A stretch of 64,000 nt of DNA, from assembly GCF_040954835.1 (NCBI RefSeq), contig NC_090711.1, forward strand, positions 6,207,501-6,271,500, read 5' to 3'. Below the pieces are notes generated by a model. It saw only the letters and a list, made by a program, of their open reading frames with translations. It did not search any database and was not told the origin of the DNA. Shown piece after piece: positions 1-12,100 of this stretch (within the stretch, counting starts at the first letter, position 1; each line of letters begins with the position of its first letter). Source of the DNA: Lepisosteus oculatus. Its lineage: Eukaryota > Chordata > Actinopteri > Semionotiformes > Lepisosteidae. The position numbers and the translations under genes were made by a program.

Positions 1-2500
1 TTTGTACATTCTAGTCAAAGTAAGTTCTCAATCTGCAGCCAGTGCCAGGGACTTATTACCACTTATTACCACTTCTCCCTATTGCCTATAAACAAGACAA
101 ACATATAAAATAGAGTTGAAAGCCGTGCTCAGTAATGTTTGATTGCAAATGACCAGGGAAATGTGTAGATAGAACACGATGAGACTAGTGACAGTAAGAG
201 TAGGAATAAAAAACCTCGTTGTGTTAATAAGTGCTGTACTACATTAGCTACGGTAGCTTTAACATAGGGATCAGATGAATATATGTCCACCACTGTTTTC
301 GTAACCATCACTTTTTCGGGCTTCTTTCCAAAGTCAGTATTTGATCATCAGCAAGATAATGACCTGTATAGTCTGACTGACATCTATTCACTGCTTTCAC
401 AAGGAGAAATGACTTTACAAAGTTCAAGTTAAACCGATAGTTTTGGAGCTTACCTCAACATTTTGTTTTTCAACCCTATCTGCAAAAGATTAACATTTCC
501 AAGAGGTGTGATAGAAATGGTCAACATGTTAATGAAATGCTGGCTTTCCGTTGACTGAACAAGATGGAAGTGATTTTTTAAAATAGATAAGCCTCCTTAT
601 CCGAAACTGTTTGCAGATGTTTCTTAAACTGTACAAAGGGGGATTCTGACCAACATGTTTAACTAATCACAAAGAAAATTGCCACATCAAATAAAAACCA
701 TACAGACATTTTATGCATGTTAATCACATTCTGGAATCTATTTAATTAACGTGCTTTCTGATGCTATTCTGAATATTCTGTACCTGTGTCTGCACCCAGG
801 TTTGACCAAGTAAATGAAATATTTAAGAAAGGAGAAAAAAGTGGTCCATGTCTGATTTTACCCCCCTGAATGGACTTACTCACAAAGTATTCTGACAGAA
901 AAGTATTTCCTGTTTTCGACCAGTGTGTATATAATCAATAACTCCTGTTTTCCCAGTTCACTGTGCACTATTAAATTATAAACTATATAATACATTCTGT
1001 CTTACTGGGAAAGGACTTGCTCAATTTAATTGCTTTCTAACTAATTTCCTTACAATGAGGAAGTGAGGGTTCGTGGTAGGATCATTGCACCTGTTTGTTG
1101 TTGCTATCGTGCTACTGAACAGGTGTAGAATTGTACACAGAGAGAGATAGTGATACTGTAAACCTAAAAAAAGAAAGAAACAATAAAGACATTTTATTCT
1201 CTCTACTGCCATCCACCTGTTTCAATTTGGACAAGCAAGCTTTCTTTAAGGCAACATTGGAGTTCACCATTGTCTTCACATAGTGTAAGCTTCTACCATT
1301 GTCCACTGACTGATAAGAATACAAATAGGTGTTTGCTGCAGAATTCACACCTCTATGCTTTTAGTTGGAGAACTGGGTGGGCTGACTGTTCATAAATAAA
1401 GTTTTCGAGTCCTTTCTTCAATTCCAGCTGAAGCTTTTGTTCTTGTTGCAGTTCACCCTCAGTGTATTTGTAGAGTGTGTCAGATTGGGCTCATTGTTCC
1501 TCAGTCGTTCGCATGATCATCTGTCTCCCCAGAGCTCCCTCGTTTAGCTGCGAACAGCTGACACATTCAAGTTTAAATTATGCAGAAACATTGAAGGAAG
1601 ATGTCCACATGCTTTTTTCTTAGTCTTTCACAAAAGAACATAAGAACAGTTACAAATGAGAGGAGGCATTTGGTAGCTAGTAGTAAATTGATATGAGGAC
1701 ATTTCTTGAGAGAACCTAGCATATTGGGCTTCAGCAACATAACTGGGTATCAACTGTCTCCAGTTCTTGGTTTTAAATTTAGTTTGTGTTTCCCTGTTTG
1801 TTCTAAAGTCCACTGGGTTGATTTTTTTCAGTGTCTTTGTCAATGCCTTACATATTGCAGAGGAATTGAAAATATTCTACCACATTATAATCTAAATTGT
1901 TAGGCTGATCAGCCCTATTCAGAAAACAAAAAAGCTGTCCATAGCCTCTAACTAGAACTTTATGTACATAAAAGGCAGAATTAGAAGTCTCTGGACCCCC
2001 TCCCAGCACTGTGAAATGCCAAGAGCTAATTAATATTCATGTTCATAATTCATAGCAACTGTATGCTTGTAGAAGAAAGGAGTTCCTTATCCTGTACCTG
2101 AAGAAGGCTCCACAGCCAGAACATTATTTTTTCTTCTTTTACATTCTCAATGGGGAATGTAAACTCTTCTTGTTCCTAGACAAATAAATAGAAAGGCAGG
2201 CAGACATATGGACACGTAAACATCAGTAAAAACAGAGTACATGTGAATTTTCCTTGCTTTGGTCTGTATGGGGGGGGGGTCTGTACAGTACAGTATGTAT
2301 GTGCAACAAGAAGTTACCCCATCTGGGTACCCTGTGCACGGTAACCCCCCCACTGCCTTTGAAGTCGAGTTGCTAGAAAGACTGAAGGGAGGAGAATGAG
2401 AGACTGCTTGGAAAAGGATTGGTGGATTTATGTTGTTCCTCTCAAATCTAATTGGAGAAAAGATTTATTTCCCTCTGGTGTCCCCGTGTATAGCATTTCA
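1..2500. other. Upstream intergenic sequence with no recognised gene
   Basis: No open frame here resembles a known protein. The content is AT-rich sequence with a 10-base G run at 2270-2279 and a decayed Penelope-tail relic at 2095-2147. A short direct repeat (ACTTATTACC twice) lies near 51-70. Confidence 0.6.
2095..2147 (+). mobile_element. Decayed Penelope-like element tail relic
   Basis: The segment CTGAAGAAGGCTCCACAGCC, then a decayed GAAAC-like box (AGAAC) and a T-rich TTCTTCTTTT stretch, matches the terminal segment of the Penelope-like copy at 28473-29876, here in + orientation. No coding part remains and no target duplication was recognised. Confidence 0.6.
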
Positions 2501-2511
2501 AGGCAGAGGTT

Positions 2512-2528
2512 GGGCGGGATATGCAAAT
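2512..2528 (+). promoter_or_regulatory. GC-box next to octamer motif upstream of emilin3
   Basis: GGGCGGG (2512-2518) is followed after two bases by ATGCAAAT (2521-2528), a perfect POU octamer, about 430 bases upstream of the emilin3 ATG. No TATA box is evident and the transcription start is unknown. Both motifs are visible; a promoter role is inference. Confidence 0.35.
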
Positions 2529-2956
2529 CCATTCCTTGCTGCCTGCCCCCTTGAAGAGACACCAGCAGGCTGTAGCTGGGAGGGAAGCAGAGCTGGCTTA
2601 GAAAGCCCAGTTAGCAGGTCAGCATCAAGAAGGCTAGTTCATGCAGTAGCTCTCCATCTGCCACTCTCTGTCTCCCTCTCTTGCTTTCTTTCTCTGTAAC
2701 TTAGTTTCTCTCTGTCTTTTTTGCACCCCTCCCAGACCGCGCAAGAGGTGATGATGCAGCACAGATGTTGCAGATGCGATTTACTTTAGTGTCTGTTTGA
2801 AATCTCATGTGGCCAGCTTCAAAGTTCTGGGACTAAGCCAGGATTTTGAGTACACTACCTGCTCTTCCGGGAAAAAGGGGATCTTTTTCGACCGAAGCTG
2901 ACACTTTTTATTTTCTTCTGATTTTTTTTTACTGAGAACTCACTTACCGTGCAGTA

Positions 2957-3123
2957 ATGAAGCTGCACTTTTTCCAAGTGGTTCTCCATCCATTTCTGTT
3001 TGGAGTTTTCCTGACTCTCATTGATGCCAAAGGTACCTTCTATGGCAGTCCTTACAGGTACAACCTGTACAAATCTGGATCCAGCCCTCATTACACTCCA
3101 GGCAAACCCATGGGCAGACACAA
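2957..3123 (+). CDS. emilin3: emilin3 coding exon 1 (signal peptide and N-terminus)
   Basis: The ATG at 2957 opens MKLHFFQ followed by a hydrophobic stretch ending near DAKG, a credible secretion signal. The exon encodes 55 codons plus two bases and ends AA|GTGAGT at 3123/3124. The tail of the exon (SSPHYTPGKPMGRH) leads directly into the EMI domain in exon 2. Confidence 0.88.
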
Positions 3124-6100
3124 GTGAGTACCCCTCTTGTCCTTGTAACACGATTGTAATGAATGCACAGATTATGTATGCTTCACGTGCAATTACACAG
3201 ATTACGGATATTGTTGTGACTTTAATTATATAATAAACCAGAAAGAAGACAATTGATGACTTGCATCTTACTGCCTGTGGATTGGCTCTGTAGCCAATGT
3301 CTGATCTGATAACAGTGTTAAAGAAGGGACAGTCAATGACTGACAGAAAACAGAGGTTGTAGAACCTTGTACCTTAGGATATTTTTGGACTTACATCATT
3401 GTTTTACCATACAAGTCTATGAGGTCATATGATTTCAATAGACCTTCATTATATTTTACAAATACATGAATATCAGAATACACCCTGTGAAAAGGTTCTA
3501 ATATATTTCAGAAGAATTTCTAATTTTCTGAAAAACACCTCAGTATTCTTCCTGTCATGGGGGTTCTCTTATGGAGGTGCTTAAGCACAAGCTTCTAACA
3601 ATCTGGGCATTTCACAGACCTAACAGGGGACAAATCCTTTGCTTTTGTTCAACTTAGCTTTAGAGTTGTATCTGTTCAGATGGTTTGCATGCTGCTTGCT
3701 GGTTTTCCATAGCCATTTTTATTTTGTGGCAAAACTTCTTTTATTAACTTAACCAAATTTCCAGCGGAGTCTAAAAAGGTCATATTTCAGATTCAACTTT
3801 CAATTCAAAATAGTAATACCTGAGTACTGGAAGTCTACGAATACGTGTTTTTTTGGCAAGCCTGATTAATGTTAGTTTAATATTAGCCCCAACTGTGCTT
3901 AAGACTGATAAATCCAGAAGTGAGATTGCCTCATATTGGTGATGTGCAACTTGAAAATCAGTGAACATGTTCTCTAGTATTCTTGCCCTGTGTCTTCTGA
4001 GCGATTCTAAAAACTGTTGCCCTTGTTGGACGTAATTGTGTCTGGGCTCTCACCAGTTTGATTTTATTTCCTTTGGCCATAGTGATTTTAATAGTAGGGT
4101 CAAAACCTCGCTTTCACTGGAGTGCCCCAGATGGATTCATAAAAAACATGACATGTTACAGTATGTCAGCATAAGGTCTTTAGACTGCAAACATAGAACC
4201 TCTAGAAAGATCAAATGGCCTTTCTCACAAGAACACCCGTGGAGTGATCCGAGAGACACTGAGTAATGCTGCTCAGCAGCAGAATCTTTCCTTCTTCGCA
4301 ACTGGGGATTTTTCTTCATTGCAGCAGAGCCTATGATTTGACTGCCTCACCCCCCTTTTTAAAACAAATGGTTCCTGGTGAGAGTCCATTATGAGCAAAC
4401 ACTTATTTGGAGTGACATCTTAAACAATGATCACAAAGGTCACACCATACTGTATTCCTGGCTGAAGTGCCCAAAAAAGAAGGTTTTTTGCTTAAATTCA
4501 CCTCATTAGGCTCCGATCTTTCCCCCAGTCTTTTCTGCCATCCACCCTTCCCTTTTTGAAAAGATTTCTTGAACATGCAAACTCATTCTTATTACTTAGA
4601 ATTTTATCTTGCATTTGTCTTGTACTTGGAAGTCACTGTAGTGTGCTACAAAAGTACAAGTATGCACCTTTTTCAGCCTTGCACTTAATTAATTAAATAT
4701 TGCTATGTTAAATACAGTTTGTTAACAAGAACTTTTTTAAAACAAGGGAACCCAGGCACTTTAATTCATTCCACATCCAATTGGCTTCGCAGTTCAGTCA
4801 CAATTTTACATTTTAAAGACAAATTCAAGAAGAAATATGTATAAAAGCAAAGCCAAGGGTGGATTTTTAAAGAGAATTTTTTTAGAAGAGCCTACTGTTC
4901 TGGCCAAGTTCCCCTGTTAATTCCAGTATACGTTATACATGTATCCAAAGTCTGGGTTTGATCATCGGGTCAGATCCAGGTGACATAGCACTCTGAACTC
5001 TTGAAGTCCAGAGAGTTCAAACTTGGCTCAGGTCAGGGGCTGTGTCTGTAAGACCTGTTTAGTTATTCTAATGGTGATTTCCCTGAAGAAAAATAACTAC
5101 ATTTTAAGTACAGCAAGAGTCTCTGCTATGCATTAACAAACATAACTACAACCAAACATGACAGCTGTGCAAAATTACTTTGCTTTTTGAAATATAGTAG
5201 CATGGTCACTGCATCTTAATACAAAGCATGTAAAGTATAAAGTTAACATTTTCCAGGGATGCATTAGTGTTCTTAAATAGCATCTCTTGTATTTAAGTAG
5301 GTTCTTTTTGCTTTACAAAACAAAATGGCAATTAAAATGGAGAAAGAGAACACGTGAATTTCACCACAAATGTTTACTGTTCTTTTAAAGAGGATTGACT
5401 TTGTTCAGCTCCCAGCAAATCTAGGATTTGCATACCAAAATCTTTAGCTACACTGGGCAAGTAATATACAGCATATAGAATCAGTGTAGAAGCCTGCTAG
5501 CTAGCAGCTAAATTCAGTGAGCAACAGGTTCATACATTACTGTATATAGGTAGCTTGTTGATTTGCAAAAAAGCTATTCTGTTTCTTACCACAACTTCAA
5601 TTTCACTTTAAAATAATTTCTAATCAAAATACAATGCAGCCTTTGTAATGATCTGGTTGATAAACTCATTATACTATTTTTGAAGAGTGTTTAGATAATT
5701 TATCTTAAATGCATTGCTGACTTAAGTCCCATACAACCTCAGAAGCACACAAAGAGTTTCTAGACTTGTATAATTTTTTATCCTGAAAAGTTGCAAAATA
5801 AGAACTTGAAGCAGAAGAACCTTAATGATAGCAGTCACATGCCCTGTTACATAATGCTAAAATGCAGTCCATTGTATTGAGCTGAAATGGTAAATAGCCA
5901 AAATAAATACAGTACCTCAGTCTGACATAATATTCTTCTGCAGTGCCATAATGAGAAGTGAACTGCTGTAGATCTCATTTTCATTGCTATGTCATGTATA
6001 AAGAGCAGAGGATTGAAATCAACATTTTTTTTTCTTCAGACGAAGGATAAAGCTCACTTTCTCAGTAATAAATGTCACTTGATCAGCCTAGGCAATTTAT

Positions 6101-9100
6101 AAGGACTTTTTAACCACACAGGAATTCGGCAGGTGCATACAATAAACGGTTCCATAAAGACATTCAGAGTTTGTCAGTGAAAACAAAACAGGACAGAACA
6201 GCATTAGAAGAACTTGGTATAACACATTCATCATAGCTGCCTGCCTCTAAGTTCCTTTTTCAGGAAAGACCGAATGTTTCTGCATAGTTTTTGACATCTC
6301 ATCTGTGTTCATTTGTAGGACAGGGACATCTCCTGATAAAGTAAACAAGCAGTGACAATCAGCCTGCCAGTAGATTAAAGACATTTGCCAAAAAAAATCA
6401 TCCTGTTGAAGTTTGTTACGCCGCATTGCCTCAAGTTACACTGATGTCTCAAGTAGACCTAGTCTACTGTACATGAAGAGGGAGCCTCCTGTGCTCATGA
6501 CACTCGATCAGTATTATGTTTCCTGCTTTTTCAAATTACTTGCTTAAATGTCCTCACCTGCTGAAGGTGTTAATGTCATTATTCAAAGGGTTTGAGACTT
6601 TAAACCTGCCAAACCACTCAAAATAGATGTCATAAAAAGAAAGTCTTGGATGAAACCACAGCACAAGGATTTGTTTTTCCCTCACCAATAAATCTGAGGA
6701 AGGTCAGCTTGCGGTCGGCTGCTCGTGTCGGCAGGTGAAAGGATCACATTATTTCATTTCTTGAATGTCGCCCCCATTTACAATTTCATTAGAAGGGGAA
6801 AAAAAAGCTGCTTGCAATAATATTTGACAAAAAACACCATATGGGAATCTTAAAGGGAATTCTCCTTCACTCCAGGGACGGGCAGGAGGGATTTGTGAAC
6901 TGTAATGGTATCCTGAAAATATTTACAGTGGGACCCGACTTACCAAAAAGGTATTCACCCAGAAAAATGCTAATATTATTAAAGCAGCAAGAGGTTCGCT
7001 CACTTTGCTTGCATAAGGCCTTCGACGCAAAGAAGTTTTATGAAAGGGACACAGAATCAAATGCAACACTTCCCATTCTTAAGAGCATATTTCTGAAGTA
7101 TTGTAAGTAAACACAACGTTTCGGCTGTGGAGCCTTCTTCGGGTGTCGTGTTTGCTTTCTTCTCTTTTCAGCATGGAATAACAACTTACTTGTTCATTTG
7201 CAGCCTATGCATGATGATGCAGCTACCCACCATAATTATACAGTATAAGGCTTTAAATCCATGACAACATGAATGCTAACCAAGCATCATGTTGTATGAG
7301 ACAACAGATCTTAAATAATAAATGTTAATCACCTGATTTTTTTTGCTATATTTTGCTCCATGAAACTACAAGATCTTTTTATAAGGCTTTTTGGCAAAAG
7401 AAATGTATATATACAACAAAAATAAGCAATGCACCCACCCCCTTTGCAATCTTCATACTCTGCCCAAGGTTGAAACAAAATAAGCAATCATTCTCAACAG
7501 TATAAATTATTGCACCTTCTTTAAACAAAAGGAATACTGCACCCTCATTGAACTTCGCAACAGGACACTGCTCCCCAGTGGCAGGGAAATGAATTCTTTG
7601 AAACAGAGAAACAGAAAAGAACGACAGAGGTACAGTAGCAAACACATAGTAGGGTGAGAAGAATTATTTTAAGAACTTCTGAATTACTGTGTAGGAGCTT
7701 TGAAAACTATGAGTACTATACGAGTATAGTTGCCCCAGTGTAAATCTGATCATCAAATCCTAACCTTTGAAGCAGAAATTCCTTTAGGAAGCTGATGGAA
7801 ATGCTCCTTAAATCCCACATTAAAATGCAGTTGTGCATAATTCCAATCAACATGGAAGAAAATATTTCAGAGCCTTCAGGATAATTCAGTGAAAAGGAGA
7901 AATAAAAATAGAAATGAGCAGTTCATTATCTTCATATTTCAGCAGTTGACAATGTTTACAACAATGCCTGTGAATCTTGGCAGAGCCATGCCAAGAGCCT
8001 GGAAAAGAATTACAGGTGCTTCTTTCACTGCTGAAACAATTCAAAACCACCTGCAAATGTTGAAAAGTGAATAATGCATTTTTGTATACAGTACACACGG
8101 TTACCAAAATGAAAAATTTGTGGATGTGTGTGCCTGTGTTTACCAGTACTTTAGAACTGTCTATAACGATGCATGATGCAAATGCAAGTACAAAATACTG
8201 ACTAGTCCAGAAATTAAGAGAGAACATGATTCTGCTTGACAGAGCACATCCTGGTTAATGCAGGATCACCACACTGGCCTAGCATCATGCCATCCATCCA
8301 GGCCATCTGAGTAATACTTTTCATGACTATAGCTTTTGAAATACAAAGACGTAATCTGTTCATGAGCAGGATGATTAGAACTTGCCATTAGCACAAAAAT
8401 GATCTGCACGCTTGGAGGCCGTTCACATCATTTTTATGAAGATTGCGTTCCACCTTTTTTATTCTAGAAAGTGTCAGCAACTATTATCTGAACTTTTTTG
8501 CTCCTATGTTGTAGCATCTGTAAGCGACAATTGAAAGCCTAAGGGTTGATTTTGTCCTTAGATGTACTGTAGCAGACTGCTAACTCAGAGACTCTGAAGT
8601 TACGATTCAATCCAAAATTCCATAAACATAAATACACTCCCTGTTTATTCTGTTTGTATTCATAAGGTTTTTACATACAGCTGTTTCATTGCAGACATGT
8701 CTGGTACTGGAAGCACATTCAAAACCTGGTCTTGTCTGTCTTTAAACATCCTGTTGTTCTGCTTCCTTTTTTCTCCACAGAAACTATTGTGCATATGTTG
8801 TCCAGAGGAATATCTCATGCACAATACAGGATGGGACAGCTACCTATGTTAAGGCTGAGTACAGCAAATGTACCTGGGGACAGAAATGCCCAATTGTCAT
8901 GTAAGTAAAGTATCAGTGAAACATTGGTCACACTTACCTAAAGAACACCAGTAATCTCACCCCCCAGCTACGATATCTTCAATGGTCCTCCCGAGTATTG
9001 CAAAGTACTAATGCACTTGGAATACATCGATCCTGGATAGGCAATTACAATCCTCAAGGGTAACAGCAAGCTTCTGTTTTCAATCCACCTCTGTTCATTA

Positions 9101-12100
9101 ATTGAACTAATTATTTGGAAAAAAAGCTGAAGCAGTTTTATTAGGTGCTAATCAGCCGCCGGTGAAACCTGCAGGACTCTGGTTCAACTATCCCTCATAC
9201 AGACACTATATTCCTATAGCAGGAGTTCTCAGAGACTGTTCATACATAGGGCCACCTGTAATGAAGGGGTGTAAAATCTAGAGTGGGTCAGTTCTAACAA
9301 TGCTCACATAATTTTTTGAGTAGTGTTCTGTTTGTAACACTTTATAATTAGTAGGGACATCAAAGTCAAAATATGGAGCTCTGTTCCAGGCTTGGGGGCC
9401 TCCTTTTCTGGACTTTGCATGTTCTTCCTGTGGTTGTATGGACATTCTCCAGGTCCTCCACATTCCTCCGGTCTCACAAAGAGGTTCGATTGGCTACTTT
9501 AAACACCTGAGGAATGGAGATGGGCATACCACCTCATTACTTACTGTCTTGTAAACAGTAGCTCTGCTGTCTTTCTGATCTGTTCTACAAATCAGGTATG
9601 GGTGTAGTGGAAGCATAGATAGACTGACAAGTAGAAAGATGCATTATTTAGAATTATAGAATTCTGCTTGATTTTTTTTTGTTTTAAATAGAGGATCTTT
9701 ACTAAGAATGTCACCCTACCAAAAAAAGCTTGAAAATCCATGATGTAAAGCTTTGCGTCTTTACATATTATCTTGAGAGAGACACGGACCATGACAAAAT
9801 ATCAGAAGAGGTCAGTGTTAAAGAGATTTCTCATGGTCTTCCACCTCTGTGGTAGCCACTCTACTTGGTATTTCATGCACTTTCCAAGTAAAATAAGTCA
9901 CTCAGATATACACTGTACTTTAGAAAGCTAAGACTGAACAAGTTCATTCCAATGTGACGGGAATGTAAATCGAACACTGACCTCTTGTGTGTCAATTTGA
10001 TTTTGCAATGCATTAAAAGTTTGAGACAAAAAATTATGTGTGGAAAAGACATGATGACTTTAAGTTAAAATTCAAAGGATTCAATACAGTGTTTTCATGA
10101 GTAAAGCACATATAATGAACATAATCTTTAAGAACAGGGGCACACTGTACACTGCAGCAGAATAGTATATACTGTACAGTATCCTTCTGCTCGTGTTTTA
10201 AGAAAAATTGAATTCACAAAAATACACATGCATTGAACAGCTTATTTCATAAGGCTGAAACAGAAAAAAAATATTTAAACTGGTAAACTACTAATTCTGT
10301 AAGTATTTCAAAAGATATTCACAAAGCAATAAAGTGAACATATTTCCAGTTGTTACTAACTTACTAAAACATATAACCAGTAGCAGAACCAATGTTTCTG
10401 AATGGTTTGTAAGACATGACATTTATGGGATGGACTGACTACATGAAATTAATTTATCTGCGGCTCTGGGTAGTAATTTCATATCTCCTCTCCCAGGTAT
10501 CGGACCTTCTATAAACCTAAGTACAAGGTGGGTTACAAGGCTGTGACAGAGCTGGAGTGGAGATGCTGTCCTGGCTACTCAGGGGAGGGCTGCCATGAAG
10601 GACCCACATCACTCCCCGAGATGATGCCCCCGTTCATGGGTTCTATGACCCCTCCTGGTTTCAAGGGGCAACCCTGGGGCCATCCTAGAGTACCACCTGA
10701 CCAGAAGACCGTCCCCACAGGTCACCTCGAGCCATTGAAACCTTTCCCTGTGGGACAGCCAGAGCAGAAATCCGTCCCTAGTGGGCACATACCACCTGGG
10801 CACAAAAAGTCTTATTATGGTGAGTGAATTGCCTTCCGTCAAACATTGACTCATATAGTTCCTGGTAATAATGTACTTAGGTACCAGGCACCACTACATG
10901 AAACATGGAAGCTTTTTTACTAGTTTTAAAAATCCTGGATGTTATTTGTGTTTTGAGCTAGACAGTGAGATGTATCAGACCCCAGTTTCACTGGATTCCC
11001 ATTTCAATGACGATAACGGGCAGCCAGCTCAGAGTACTGTAACCGTACCAGATGACTCAGCCTGTAGATCTCTACAACAGTCATGATATTGTTGGTCATC
11101 TCTCTACTGCAGCTCGCAAGCTCACAGGAGTCCTTGGGGAGCGGCTGGACAGGATGGAGGAAGAGCTGCGGCGACTGTCCCAGGGCTTTGACACCTTGCA
11201 TGGCATGGTGACCGGCCTGGAGGACAGCCTGCGCCTTTCCCTGAGGGAAGACACCAACAAGATGCTGGGCTCCCTCCTGAGCTCACCACCACACCACTCC
11301 GACTCTACCGTGGGCTTTGGGGTAATTCCCGATGGTAACCCCGATGGCCTGGAGGGTGGAGAGGGCTTCCCAGGCTTTGGAGACCTGGCAGGGAAAGTGA
11401 CAGAGGTGAAGGATGAGCTGAGGATCAAGAGCGAAATGCTGGATGAGCTCCATGGCATGGTTTTGGGCCATGATGGGCAGCTCAAGCACTTGTTAGAGTC
11501 TGCCACTGGAAGACCCTCTCCCCTGACCTCGCAGAAAATTCTGGAGGAACTTATAGATACCAAGCTGGCAGGAATACGGGCAGAGATCCTGGATGGCTTT
11601 GAAAAGCGCTTGTCTGGATTGCAGAACCACTGTGAGGCACGTATTGGGGAGGTTCAGCGCCAGTGTCACCAGGAACAGCTCAATGGGCAGGAGATGATAC
11701 AGCATTCCCTGGATGGAAGGGAAACAGGCCTGAGAAAGGAGCTGGGGAACCTACAAGCTCAGATCCAGGGCCTGACTCTGACAGAGAGCTGCTGTGGCCA
11801 AGTTTCAAGTCTCTCAAACAGAGTCTTGTTGATCGAGGAGTCATTGAAGGGCCTAACTGAGTCTCACAGAGAACTTCAACCCATACTGGACGCACATTCC
11901 ACTATTATAGGGAATGTGTCCGACCGGGTGGAAATGCTGGACATCAGGCTAAGTGCTGTGGAGAGAGAATGGGTTGATAGTAAATTTGAAGGACAGAAGA
12001 CTTGTTCTAAACGCCTGGAAGATATTGAAGCACGATTAAATTCTACAGAGGTGACTTTATCGAAGAACACAACTGATCCTCCTCTCCTGGAAGGCCTGGA

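Noticed and set aside
7886..8227. 113-codon - strand open frame in emilin3 intron 1
   Set aside because: No domain or motif is recognisable; its length is compatible with chance in 64 kb.
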